From assembly GCA_038534295.1 (NCBI GenBank), contig JBCAXA010000001.1, forward strand, positions 806,001 to 870,000: DNA of 64,000 bases, read 5' to 3'. The position numbers were made by a program, and so were the translations under genes. Positions 1 to 8,273 of the stretch are shown here, one piece after another (position 1 is the stretch's first letter; every line of letters begins with the position of its first letter). The notes under the pieces are model-generated. The model did no database searches. It had not been told where the DNA came from and saw nothing but the letters and a program-made list of their open reading frames with translations. Origin of the DNA: JBCAXA01 sp038534295 (GTDB lineage: Bacteria > Pseudomonadota > Gammaproteobacteria > Steroidobacterales > Woeseiaceae).

Positions 1-491
1 AGGGCCTCTTGGATACACCGTCGAGGGTAGCCAAGGCCTACCAGGACTGGTTCTCAGGGTACGGCGAAAACCCGACGACGTATCTCAAGCGCACCTTCGA
101 AGAGGTCGAAGGGTATGATGAGATGATTGTGTTGCGTGATATTGACTTCGAATCGCACTGCGAACATCACATGGCTCCGATCATCGGTAAAGCGCACGTC
201 GGTTATCTGCCGAACGACAAGGTCGTCGGTATTTCAAAGCTGGCCCGCGTCGTCGAAGCGTATGCACGACGGTTTCAAGTGCAAGAGAAACTAACCGCGC
301 AGATTGCCAGCTGCATCAATACGGTGCTGAAGCCGAAAGGTGTCGGCGTCGTCATCGATGCGTCGCATCAGTGCATGACGACGCGTGGCGTGCATAAAAC
401 CGGCGTGTCGATGGTTACCAGTCAGATGGAAGGCTTGTTCCGCAGCGACGCACGCACGCGTGCCGAGTTCCTCCGTATGCTGGGCCGCTGA
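1..491 (+). CDS. folE: GTP cyclohydrolase I FolE, 5' end cut by window
   Basis: Converts GTP to 7,8-dihydroneopterin triphosphate, the first step of tetrahydrofolate (and queuosine-type pterin) synthesis in the cytoplasm. The reading frame is already open at base 3 and reads GLLDTPSRVA, the usual internal start of the FolE core, so the N-terminus lies upstream of the window. The zinc-site segment CEHH and the later HQCMTTRGV motif, both hallmarks of the type I enzyme, are present, and the C-terminus (RMLGR) looks complete. Only six bases separate it from the next gene, so the two may be cotranscribed. Confidence 0.95.
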   Translation, partial: GLLDTPSRVAKAYQDWFSGYGENPTTYLKRTFEEVEGYDEMIVLRDIDFESHCEHHMAPIIGKAHVGYLPNDKVVGISKLARVVEAYARRFQVQEKLTAQIASCINTVLKPKGVGVVIDASHQCMTTRGVHKTGVSMVTSQMEGLFRSDARTRAEFLRMLGR

Positions 492-497
492 CTGCCT

Positions 498-1580
498 ATG
501 CGAATCCTCTTGCTGCTTCTCGTTGTCATCGTACTCGGCTATCTGCTGATTTGGCCGACACCGGTGGCACCGAAAGCGTGGGAGGCACCGGCCGATCCCG
601 GCTACGTCGGCGTGCACGCGCGCAACGAGCGACTGTCGTCCATGCAAACGCGAGCCATTGCGCCGTTTCTTGGTCCCGAAGCGCTGGCACTGACTGCCGA
701 CGGCAATGTTTTGACCGGCACCGAGTCCGGTGAATTGCTGGAAATCGACGCCGCCGGTAAAACTCGGATCGTCAGTCGACTTGGCGGCCGGCCGCTAGGG
801 CTCGCCATCGCCGGCGACGGCCGAATCTATGTCGCAAATGCGGGCATCGGCCTGCAGCGAGTGACACCGGACGGCAAATCTCAGGTACTGGCGCGGCGCT
901 TTGCCGGCGCCCAAATCGCCTATGCGAACTCGGTCGCGATCGCGCCCGATGGCTTGGTTTACTTCACCGATTCGTCAACGCATTTCAATCCCGAGAAGTA
1001 CGGTGGCACGCTGGAAGCTAGCGTGCTCGACTTGCTCGAACACGACCCGAACGGTCGGCTGTTTCGCTACGACCCGGAAAGCAATGAGGTCGATTTAATT
1101 CTTGATCGGCTGCAATTCCCGAACGGTGTTGCGGTCGACCCGTCCGGCGAGTTTTTGCTCCTCGCCGAGACCGGTCATTACCGCGTCCTGAAAGTCTGGC
1201 TTGGTGGCCGTGAGCCCGGACTGATGGAGCCGCTCATCGAAAACTTGCCAGGCTTTCCGGACAACCTCAGTCTCGGCCAAGATGGCCGCTACTGGCTAGG
1301 CCTGGCCGCGCCCCGCAAAGCCTTGCTCGACTCGCTGGACGGCAGCCCGTTTCTCCGGAAAATGGTGGCGCGCCTTCCGCCCGTGTTCCGGCCACAGGCC
1401 GAACCGTACGCACACGTGATTGCCATCAACGCCGATGGCGACGTGCTTACCGACCTGCAGTCGTCGCTGGGCCCGCTATACACGGTCACCGGTGCCGTAG
1501 AAGGCGCGACCAATCTGTACATCTCGACACTGCACGGCCCGGAAATTGGCGTCATTCCGAAACTGGCGCTAGAGCGCTAG
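498..1580 (+). CDS. Membrane-anchored SMP-30/strictosidine-synthase-like beta-propeller protein
   Basis: 360 residues. An N-terminal hydrophobic stretch (about residues 1-18, ending in a WP motif) suggests a signal anchor with the rest in the periplasm. The body has the repeating pattern of a six-bladed propeller of the SMP-30/gluconolactonase and strictosidine synthase clan, including AIAPDGLVYFTDSS and FPNGVAVDPSG, which resemble the APMAP/lactonase family. The substrate cannot be told from sequence. It starts six bases after folE and is followed by an MFS exporter gene, with no obvious shared pathway. Confidence 0.8.
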   Translation: MRILLLLLVVIVLGYLLIWPTPVAPKAWEAPADPGYVGVHARNERLSSMQTRAIAPFLGPEALALTADGNVLTGTESGELLEIDAAGKTRIVSRLGGRPLGLAIAGDGRIYVANAGIGLQRVTPDGKSQVLARRFAGAQIAYANSVAIAPDGLVYFTDSSTHFNPEKYGGTLEASVLDLLEHDPNGRLFRYDPESNEVDLILDRLQFPNGVAVDPSGEFLLLAETGHYRVLKVWLGGREPGLMEPLIENLPGFPDNLSLGQDGRYWLGLAAPRKALLDSLDGSPFLRKMVARLPPVFRPQAEPYAHVIAINADGDVLTDLQSSLGPLYTVTGAVEGATNLYISTLHGPEIGVIPKLALER

Positions 1581-1605
1581 TTCGAGCTCCAACAGCTTTT
1601 TCGAC

Positions 1606-2799
1606 GTGACATTTCGCATCACGTATCTGCTCGCCGCGGCGGTTTTGCTCGGTCCGCTAGCGATGCAGATCTATCTCCCGATACTGCCGTCGCTCGAGAG
1701 CGAGTTTGGCGTTACCCGTCAGTCGGTCCAACTCACGCTGAGCTTGTTCATTCTGGCCACCGGCGTGTCACAGCTCTTCAGCGGCACCTTGTCCGACCGT
1801 TTTGGCCGCCGACCGGTCATGTTGGTTGGGATTGCGGTGTTCGCGCTCGGCAGCATCGGCTGCGCGATGGCCGACAGTGCCAACCAGCTGATCGCTGGGC
1901 GCATCGTCCAGGCCATGGGTGGCGGCACGGGCCTGGTAATCGCACGGGCGGTACTCAGTGATCTGTATCCGCCGGTCGAAATGGCTCGACGGCTCGCGAT
2001 CGTCATCATGATCATGCTGATCGGCCCGATGCTGGGGCCGCTAACGGGCGGCTACCTCGGTACGCTCGTTGGCTGGCGCAGCATATTCTGGCTGCTGGTT
2101 GGCGCCGCTATCGCGGTCTTTACGCTGCTCGCGTGGCGACTGCCGGAAACGCATCCGGTCTACAAGCGCGGCGAGGCCAAATCGATGCGCGCCGGTTTCG
2201 CGCTTGCGTTGAGTCGACCGCGGTTTTGGCTGTACAGCCTCATCACGACCACCAGCACGGCCGGCTTTTACCTGTTCATGTCGGTCATTCCACACTTGAT
2301 GGAAGATCGCTATGGGGAGCCGCCAGAGCGCTTGGGTCAGCTTTTCATCGTCATGGCATTCGCTTACGGAATTGGCAACTTCGGAGCGACGCGCTTCGCC
2401 GCCGCGCTCGGTATTCCCCGCACGGTAGCAGCCGGCAGCGCCGGTACGATGCTAGGCCTCGGCACCTTAGTTCTCATCGAGCTAACGATCGGGCTCGTCC
2501 CAGCAACGCTGTTTGCGGCCATGGCCATCGTCACGATGTCGCAGGGCTTCTTCGGACCGAGCGCCAACGGCGGCGCCGTCGCACAGGTCCCGGAACGCAA
2601 CGGCGCGGCTTCCAGTCTCGTCAGTTTTTCGATGCAGTTCTTCGCCGCAGCGCTGATCCAGAGCTTTGCCATCGCACCGACCGACACGGTATGGCCCCTG
2701 CTAACCGCACTCGTCATCGTGCACGGGGTTTGCTTTGCCGCTGCATTCGTCGCGAATCGATCGAGCGCTGCCTCACTCGCGACGACCGGCCGGCCGTAA
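1606..2799 (+). CDS. MFS drug exporter, Bcr/CflA type
   Basis: 397 residues with twelve predicted membrane helices. The N-terminus (LLGPLAMQIYLPILPSL) and the loop motif SDRFGRRPVML are typical of the Bcr/CflA branch of the drug:H+ antiporter family, inner-membrane proteins that export bicyclomycin, chloramphenicol or dipeptides in other bacteria. Start taken at GTG 1606, which places translation just ahead of helix 1; no ATG fits better. The exported substrate here is unknown. It lies immediately upstream of the TetR promoter region but has its own orientation-compatible position and is not evidently part of that operon. Confidence 0.88.
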   Translation: MTFRITYLLAAAVLLGPLAMQIYLPILPSLESEFGVTRQSVQLTLSLFILATGVSQLFSGTLSDRFGRRPVMLVGIAVFALGSIGCAMADSANQLIAGRIVQAMGGGTGLVIARAVLSDLYPPVEMARRLAIVIMIMLIGPMLGPLTGGYLGTLVGWRSIFWLLVGAAIAVFTLLAWRLPETHPVYKRGEAKSMRAGFALALSRPRFWLYSLITTTSTAGFYLFMSVIPHLMEDRYGEPPERLGQLFIVMAFAYGIGNFGATRFAAALGIPRTVAAGSAGTMLGLGTLVLIELTIGLVPATLFAAMAIVTMSQGFFGPSANGGAVAQVPERNGAASSLVSFSMQFFAAALIQSFAIAPTDTVWPLLTALVIVHGVCFAAAFVANRSSAASLATTGRP

Positions 2800-2831
2800 C
2801 GCGGGCCGCTGAACCGGACGCCTGTTAGTAA

Positions 2832-2861
2832 TTGACTCGCACGTCAGTAATTGGCTAATCT
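2832..2861 (+). promoter_or_regulatory. Predicted sigma-70 promoter of the tetR-MFP-ABC operon
   Basis: TTGACT at 2832-2837 and TAATCT at 2856-2861 are separated by 18 bases, a good match to the housekeeping promoter consensus. It lies 30 bases ahead of the TetR-family start codon and is flanked on both sides by GTCAGT half-sites, so repression by the adjacent TetR protein would block polymerase directly. Confidence 0.6.
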
Positions 2862-2879
2862 AATGACTGACGAGTCAGT
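2833..2879 (+). promoter_or_regulatory. Putative TetR-family operators (GTCAGT palindromes)
   Basis: A perfect inverted repeat ACTGAC-GA-GTCAGT occupies 2866-2879, just downstream of the predicted -10. A second, imperfect copy, TGACT-N6-GTCAGT-like, occupies 2833-2848 and overlaps the -35. Two such sites bracketing a promoter in front of a tetR gene are the usual arrangement for autoregulation. That the neighbouring TetR protein binds here is inference. Confidence 0.6.
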
Positions 2880-2887
2880 TATTAATC

Positions 2888-3499
2888 GTGATGCCCAAAT
2901 TCGTTCGTCGCAAAGAGGACCGGCCGGAGGAGATCGTCGCCGCAGCGTTCGACGAATTCGCAGAGCGCGGCTACGCGGACACGCGCCTGGAACAGGTCGC
3001 CAAGCGCGCGGGCGTCAGCAAGGGACTGGTCTACCTGTATTTCAAAACCAAGGAACATCTGTTCAAGGCGGTCGTGCGCACCGTGGTCATGCCGCGCGTC
3101 GCCGAGTTCGAGGACGCCATCGCGAATCACGACGGCACGCTCGCTGAATTCCTCGAGGGTCCTTTCGTGCGCATTGCGGCCGCGCTGCCGGACTCGCCGG
3201 CGCGACACGTCGTCCGGCTGATCATTGCCGAGGGACCAAAACACCCCGATCTCACCCGGTGGTATCACGAGCAAGTGATTAGCCGCGTACTGGCCGCCTT
3301 CCGCAGCCTTTTTGCTACCGCAGAAGAACGTGGCGAGATTCGTCCTAACACCTTGGCACAACAACCGCTGCTGCTGATCGGTCCCGTCGTAGTCAGCATG
3401 CTGTGGAAGCTATTGTTCGATCGGCACAGCCAACTCGACGTCGAGGCGCTAATTGCCGCGCACGTCGACCTGCTGCTGCGCGCGGTAGAGGTCAAATGA
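2888..3499 (+). CDS. TetR/AcrR-family transcriptional regulator
   Basis: 203 residues. The N-terminal helix-turn-helix (about residues 14-58) carries the family pattern IVAAAFDEFAERGYADT...VAKRAGVSKGLVYLYF; the remainder is the ligand-binding, dimerising domain with AcrR-like C-terminal features (TetR_C, YbiH/AcrR type). GTG 2888 and ATG 2891 are adjacent alternative starts. The stop overlaps the start of the next gene (ATGA), so it is translationally coupled to the exporter it most likely represses. Ligand unknown. Confidence 0.9.
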   Translation: MMPKFVRRKEDRPEEIVAAAFDEFAERGYADTRLEQVAKRAGVSKGLVYLYFKTKEHLFKAVVRTVVMPRVAEFEDAIANHDGTLAEFLEGPFVRIAAALPDSPARHVVRLIIAEGPKHPDLTRWYHEQVISRVLAAFRSLFATAEERGEIRPNTLAQQPLLLIGPVVVSMLWKLLFDRHSQLDVEALIAAHVDLLLRAVEVK

Positions 3500-4452
3500 C
3501 GACTGTACGTAACATCGTCCTCGCGCTTGCAATCTTGCTCGTGGCTTGCGAGCGAGACGCGGCAGCGCCGAATGCAGTTGGCCAGCTGTCGTCCGAACGC
3601 ATCGAACTGCGCGCGGACGCTGCCGAGATCTTGGTTGAGCGCGACCTGCCGGAAGGGGCGTCGATTGACGCCGGGATCATCGTCGCGCGCCAAAGCAACA
3701 CGCTGGCGACGCTGCGTCTCGCGGAGGCGAGGGCCGACTTGGCGGCGCGGCGCGCCAATCTCGACGAACTCACCAACGGCGCCCGGCCGGAGCAATTGGC
3801 CGCCGCCCGGGCCGATCACGAAGGCGCCGAAGAACAGCTCAAATTTCGACGCGACGAATGGTCGCGCCAACGGCGCTTGCGCGAGCGCGGGCTGAACAGC
3901 ATCGACGATCTGGACGCGGCCGAAGCGGCGTTCGATCAGGCGCGTGCCGACGAAGCCGCGGCGAGCGCCCGCCTCGAGGAATTGACCAACGGCACGCGCG
4001 CCGAGACGCTGGCTCGCGCCGAGGCCGAACTCGCCGCGGTCGACGCGCGCGTCAAACGATTGGGTGTTGAGCTCGAACGACTGTCGCTGCGCGCGCCGTC
4101 CGACGCAGTGCTCGATCGATACGTGGCCGAAGTCGGCGAGCGCATCAGCACCGGCGAATTGGTCGCCATCCTTTTGAGCGGCCAACAACCGAAAGCTCGC
4201 ATTTACGTGCCGGCCGAGTTTCGCCCCTCCATCAGCGCCGGCGGGTCCGTTCGCGTAACGGTGGACGGCTACGACAACGCGTTTGTCGGTGAGGTCGATT
4301 GGATCGCCGCAGATGCGGCGTTCACACCGTATTTTGCGCTCAACGAGCGCGACCGCAGTCGACTCACGTACCTGGCGGAAATTACCGTCCAACACGACGG
4401 GCCGCGTCTCGCCGATGGTTTACCGGTCACGGTCGAGTGGGATACCCCGTGA
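3496..4452 (+). CDS. HlyD/YbhG-type membrane fusion lipoprotein of an ABC exporter
   Basis: 318 residues. A lipoprotein signal peptide ends in LVAC (Cys18), so the protein is expected to be anchored to a membrane in the periplasm. A short biotinyl-lipoyl-like segment (residues 30-75) encloses a long alpha-helical coiled coil rich in Ala, Glu and Arg, with two LTNGxRxE repeats, followed by a beta-barrel C-terminal domain (RVTVDGYDNAFVGEV). This is the architecture of YbhG/EmrA-like adaptor proteins. ATG overlaps the tetR stop, and its own stop overlaps the ATPase start. Confidence 0.88.
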   Translation: MTTVRNIVLALAILLVACERDAAAPNAVGQLSSERIELRADAAEILVERDLPEGASIDAGIIVARQSNTLATLRLAEARADLAARRANLDELTNGARPEQLAAARADHEGAEEQLKFRRDEWSRQRRLRERGLNSIDDLDAAEAAFDQARADEAAASARLEELTNGTRAETLARAEAELAAVDARVKRLGVELERLSLRAPSDAVLDRYVAEVGERISTGELVAILLSGQQPKARIYVPAEFRPSISAGGSVRVTVDGYDNAFVGEVDWIAADAAFTPYFALNERDRSRLTYLAEITVQHDGPRLADGLPVTVEWDTP

Positions 4453-5384
4453 ACGAGCCGGCGGTCATCAGCGCGCGCGGCCTATCGAAGCATTTCGGTA
4501 ACGTCGTTGCGGTCGACCAGCTCGATCTCGACGTTGCCGCCGGCAAGATCACCGGCTTCCTCGGGCCAAACGGCAGCGGCAAGTCGACCACGATACGTAT
4601 GTTGTGCGGCTTGTTGACACCGACGACCGGCACGGTCGACATGCTCGGCCGCACGATCCCCATCGACGCGCAGGCGATCAAACCGCTGATTGGTTACATG
4701 ACCCAGAGATTCTCGTTGTACGGCGATCTCAGCGTCATCGAGAATCTCAACTTTGTCGCCCGCGTGTACTCGCTACCGCGTCGCGAGGCACGCGCGCGCA
4801 TTGCCGAGATCATGGAGCGCTACTGGCTGACCGAACTCACACGGCAACGCGTCGGCACACTCAGCGGTGGCCAGCGTCAGCGCGTCGCTCTGGCAGCGGC
4901 AGTGCTGCATCGGCCGCAGCTGCTGCTGTTGGACGAGCCGACGAGCGCGGTCGATCCAAGCAGTCGGCGCGACTTCTGGGAAACCCTGTTCGATCTCGCC
5001 GCAGACGGCACGACGATACTCGTATCGACGCACTACATGGACGAAGCCGAGCGCTGCCACCGGCTCGCGATCCTCGATCGCGGCCGCAAGGTTGCCGACG
5101 GCACACCAGCAGATCTCGCCGCCGCGCTACCGTGTCGGATCGTCGAGCTGCTCGCGCCGAATCCCGAGCTAACCCGCGAGTCCCTAGCACACCAGCCGAT
5201 TGTCGCGAGCATTACTCAGCTGGGTCAGCGGCTGCGCGTGCTCGTACCGCTCGACGTCGCCGATCCGGTCGGGCGTATCCGCGCTGCTCTGGCCGACGAG
5301 ACCGTCGGCGTTTCATTGGTCCATCCGTCGCTCGAAGACGTATTCGTGGCCGCTACCGAATTGCGGGATCGATTGGCCGCATGA
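4449..5384 (+). CDS. ABC transporter ATP-binding protein, YbhF/drug-exporter type
   Basis: 311 residues with one nucleotide-binding domain: Walker A GPNGSGKST (about residues 39-47), signature LSGGQRQRVALA, Walker B LLLLDEPT and the switch histidine in STHYMDEA. The DEPTSAVDP and HYMDEAERC forms are typical of the CcmA/YbhF ABC-2 exporters. E. coli YbhF has two such domains; this one has a single domain and presumably works as a dimer. GTG start at 4449 overlaps the preceding stop (GTGA). Confidence 0.93.
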   Translation: MNEPAVISARGLSKHFGNVVAVDQLDLDVAAGKITGFLGPNGSGKSTTIRMLCGLLTPTTGTVDMLGRTIPIDAQAIKPLIGYMTQRFSLYGDLSVIENLNFVARVYSLPRREARARIAEIMERYWLTELTRQRVGTLSGGQRQRVALAAAVLHRPQLLLLDEPTSAVDPSSRRDFWETLFDLAADGTTILVSTHYMDEAERCHRLAILDRGRKVADGTPADLAAALPCRIVELLAPNPELTRESLAHQPIVASITQLGQRLRVLVPLDVADPVGRIRAALADETVGVSLVHPSLEDVFVAATELRDRLAA

Positions 5385-6478
5385 AGTGGGCGAGTCGCAT
5401 CGGCGGCGTACTCGCCAAAGAGCTGAAACAGCTGAGTCGCGACAAACTGACCTTTGCGATGATCGCCGGTATTCCGATCATGCAATTGCTGCTGTTCGGC
5501 TACGCGATCAATACGGACGTGCGCTACTTGCGTGCGATGGTGGTCGATCAGGCCGAATCAAACGCATCGCGCGCGCTCGTGCAGGCTGTCAGCGAGACCC
5601 AGGTCGTCGATTTCGTCGCCACCGGCACGTCGCCAGCCGATATTGAGACGGCGCTTCGCCGCGGCGACGTCGTGCTGGGCGTGCTGATTCCCGCCGACGT
5701 CGACCGTCGACTCGCGCGTCGCGACCGACCTGCGGCGCAGCTCCTGGTCGACGGTGCCGACCCGACCTTGCTAGGCGTCGCGCGTCAATTGACGGCGATG
5801 CCGGCTGAACTCGACGGGGTCGCGACGACCAGGCCGGCAGACCTTTTCGAAACTCGCGCGTACTACAACCCGGAGAGCCGCTCGGCCGTCAACATCGTCC
5901 CGGGACTGTTGGGCGTGATTCTGACGATGACGATGGTGATGTTCACCGCAGTTTCCATCGTTAAAGAAAACGAGCGCGGCAATCTCGAGTTTCTGATCAA
6001 CACACCGATCTCGAATGGCGAGCTGATGCTCGGCAAGATTCTGCCCTACGTAGGCGTTGGGCTCGTACAGGTAACGCTGCTCGTTGCCATCGGGCAGGCG
6101 CTGTTCAACGTGCCGCTGCACGGCAGCGTTGTCGATCTGTACTTAGCGTCGCTGCTCTTTATTGCCGCAAATCTATCGCTGGGCTTGGTGATTTCGACGC
6201 TGGTCAGCACGCAGTTTCAAGCCATGCAGGGGACATTTTTCTTTCTGCTGCCGTCCATCTTGCTGTCAGGCTTTATGTTCCCGTTTGACGGCATGCCGAA
6301 AGTCGCACAGTGGATCGCCGAGTGTCTGCCAATGACGCACTATCTGCGCCTGGTGCGCGGCATCATGCTGCGCGACGCAGCGCTGACCGAGCTCGGCCAG
6401 CCCGCCTTCGCGCTGGTGCTATGCCTCGTCTTTGGTCTTGTGCTCGCGACGATGCGCTTTAAAAAGCGCCTCGACTGA
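5381..6478 (+). CDS. ABC-2 type permease, YbhS/YbhR-like
   Basis: 365 residues: one membrane helix near residues 20-40, a large extracytoplasmic domain (about 45-175), then five helices, with the NIVPGLLGVIL and NTPISNGELMLGKI segments typical of the YhhJ/YbhS family. It forms the membrane channel of the exporter with the ATPase and fusion protein upstream. Only one permease gene is present, so a homodimer is likely. ATG at 5381 overlaps the ATPase stop. Its 3' end overlaps the convergent metallopeptidase gene by 20 bases. Confidence 0.92.
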   Translation: MKWASRIGGVLAKELKQLSRDKLTFAMIAGIPIMQLLLFGYAINTDVRYLRAMVVDQAESNASRALVQAVSETQVVDFVATGTSPADIETALRRGDVVLGVLIPADVDRRLARRDRPAAQLLVDGADPTLLGVARQLTAMPAELDGVATTRPADLFETRAYYNPESRSAVNIVPGLLGVILTMTMVMFTAVSIVKENERGNLEFLINTPISNGELMLGKILPYVGVGLVQVTLLVAIGQALFNVPLHGSVVDLYLASLLFIAANLSLGLVISTLVSTQFQAMQGTFFFLLPSILLSGFMFPFDGMPKVAQWIAECLPMTHYLRLVRGIMLRDAALTELGQPAFALVLCLVFGLVLATMRFKKRLD

Positions 6479-8186
6479 GGCCGTCACGGGCCTGCATGGC
6501 CTGTAAACCGAGCACCGGAACGCCTTGCTCGAAGACGATGTCGACCGGAATACCGAGCATACTCAGACGATCCAGATCTGCCGCCAGTTGCGGGCGTATC
6601 ACGCCGAGGGTGTCGGTCAGCTCACGCGCGCCACCGTAGTCGCCATCGCCCTGGATGGTGAGAATCAGCGCCGACAGTTCGTTCATAGCGGCCTGCATGG
6701 CGTCAAAATCGACCGCGTACTGGCCGCTGGCATCGTCGCGACGAAACGCACCGCGATCGAGAAAGTAGTTAAAGCGAATCATGTTCGCTTTGCCATGGGC
6801 GCTGCTTGCGCCGAAGCGAACCGAGCGGAAGATGCTTGCGAAGAACGTGACGTAGTTGTCCATCAGACTCGCATCGCCTAACTCGCCCGCCTCGTGCAGC
6901 TTAGTCACCATATAAAGACCCAATACGTCGGCCTTGCCCTCTTCGAGGCTCGACGAAACGTCGAGCAACGCGCTGCGCACCGTGCCCTTGCCGTTGATGG
7001 TCTTTTTGATACCGAGTCCGTGCGCAACTTCATGGAACATCGTGTTGGCAAAAAATGCGTCAAACGTCACATGGGCGCGCTGTTCCGGCGTGATCAGTTC
7101 GTCCGCCAGCGGCTCGAGAATTTTCTCGAACTTCGCGCGCATCGCGTTTTTCAGCTGCAGCCGCCGCGTGCCTTTTGTGAGCTGTACGGTCTCGTCATTG
7201 GGCAAATTGACGGCGATGGTCTTCGAGCCGGCATTGGAATGGCCAGCGTAATAGAGCACATCGTAAGCCCCAAGGTCGGAATCCGTACCGGGAGACTCGG
7301 TCTTGTAGGCATCCGGCACCGGCAGGTCTTGCTGCAGCGCCGGCAGAAACGTCGCGAAGTGGGCAAGACTGCGGCTCCACGCTAGGTCTTTTTTGAGAAC
7401 GTAGGCTTCGTAACCGGCGCGATAGCCGTAGCGCTGGTCTTCGTACGTCTCGATCGCCCCGATGATCACATCGAGCGCGTTGTCTTTCATGTCCATCCAC
7501 GCAAGATCGCTGGGCTGATAGTCATCGGTAACCAGCGCGTTGGCGCGCAGCCGCAGATAGTCGGCGAAGGCATCGGTGTCGGCGAGGTCGGCCGCTTCGC
7601 GCAGGCGCTCGGCGGCGACCGCGAGTCCGTCGGCATATGCCTCGTGGTATGGCACCAGCGCCAGTTCGCCGGCATCGTCGCGGCGCACCAGCGAATACAG
7701 TCCGTCCTTGCCGGGTTCGTTCCACGCTTCGAATTCGGCATCGCTCATATCGGCCGGATAGTAGGCGGCACCCTCGGGCTTGACACCGACGCCGGCAACA
7801 AATGGTTCATTTCCGCCGAGTCGATCCCACGGGCCGTAGTTGATCTCGGCCAAGCGCCGGTCAGTGCCGTCGAGAGCATCGAGAAACACCGGCCAGTCGT
7901 CGCCGTAGGCTTGGCGCCAGAACAAATCGTCCATCACCTCAGCGGCTGCGATCAGCTTGACGATGAGACGACGCTGGTTTTCGGACAAATCATCGAGGTC
8001 CGCTTCCAGACGAAACTTCGCGTACTCGTCGACCTTGGCCCGCACGTCAACATCGACCGCCGGCGAATCGGCCACCAGTTGGCTGCGTGGCGCGGTACTC
8101 GATCCGCTGGTTTCGATCCCGGCGCAGCCGCTCACGATCGCCGCGGCAGCCGCGGTCAGGCAAGCGATTCGAAGTTGTTGTTGCAC
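6459..8186 (-). CDS. M49-like zinc metallopeptidase lipoprotein (dipeptidyl-peptidase III related)
   Basis: 575 residues with a lipoprotein signal ending at IVSGC (Cys21). A zinc-site motif HEVAH (His385, Glu386, His389) is followed about 30 residues later by LEEGKADVLG, which supplies the third ligand and is the pattern of M49-related Zn hydrolases (in classical DPP III: HELLGH plus EECRAE). The spacing here is HEXXH rather than HEXXXH. An M49-type peptidase acting on short peptides in the periplasm is the best guess; the substrate is not determined. Transcribed convergently with the exporter operon. Confidence 0.75.
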   Translation of the reverse strand: MQQQLRIACLTAAAAAIVSGCAGIETSGSSTAPRSQLVADSPAVDVDVRAKVDEYAKFRLEADLDDLSENQRRLIVKLIAAAEVMDDLFWRQAYGDDWPVFLDALDGTDRRLAEINYGPWDRLGGNEPFVAGVGVKPEGAAYYPADMSDAEFEAWNEPGKDGLYSLVRRDDAGELALVPYHEAYADGLAVAAERLREAADLADTDAFADYLRLRANALVTDDYQPSDLAWMDMKDNALDVIIGAIETYEDQRYGYRAGYEAYVLKKDLAWSRSLAHFATFLPALQQDLPVPDAYKTESPGTDSDLGAYDVLYYAGHSNAGSKTIAVNLPNDETVQLTKGTRRLQLKNAMRAKFEKILEPLADELITPEQRAHVTFDAFFANTMFHEVAHGLGIKKTINGKGTVRSALLDVSSSLEEGKADVLGLYMVTKLHEAGELGDASLMDNYVTFFASIFRSVRFGASSAHGKANMIRFNYFLDRGAFRRDDASGQYAVDFDAMQAAMNELSALILTIQGDGDYGGARELTDTLGVIRPQLAADLDRLSMLGIPVDIVFEQGVPVLGLQAMQARDGLSRGAF

Positions 8187-8237
8187 AGCGTCACTCCCAC
8201 AGCGTCTGGGGCAAGTGTAGCAGTCGAGACCATCGCC

Positions 8238-8243
8238 TATACT
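8238..8243 (+). promoter_or_regulatory. Possible -10 element upstream of the SRPBCC/GyrI gene
   Basis: TATACT preceded by CC lies 31 bases ahead of the ATG at 8274 in the short divergent gap between this gene and the metallopeptidase. No convincing -35 hexamer is visible at 17-base spacing, so this is a weak call. A GGGGGA ribosome-binding site precedes the start codon. Confidence 0.35.
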
Positions 8244-8273
8244 GGTGCGCCTGTGGGATAAGGGGGACGAATC

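Noticed and set aside
3265..4395. Long minus-strand frame opposite tetR and the fusion protein gene
   Set aside because: Arg/Gln-rich antisense shadow of GC-rich coding sequence; the plus-strand genes have clear family matches and overlapping starts.
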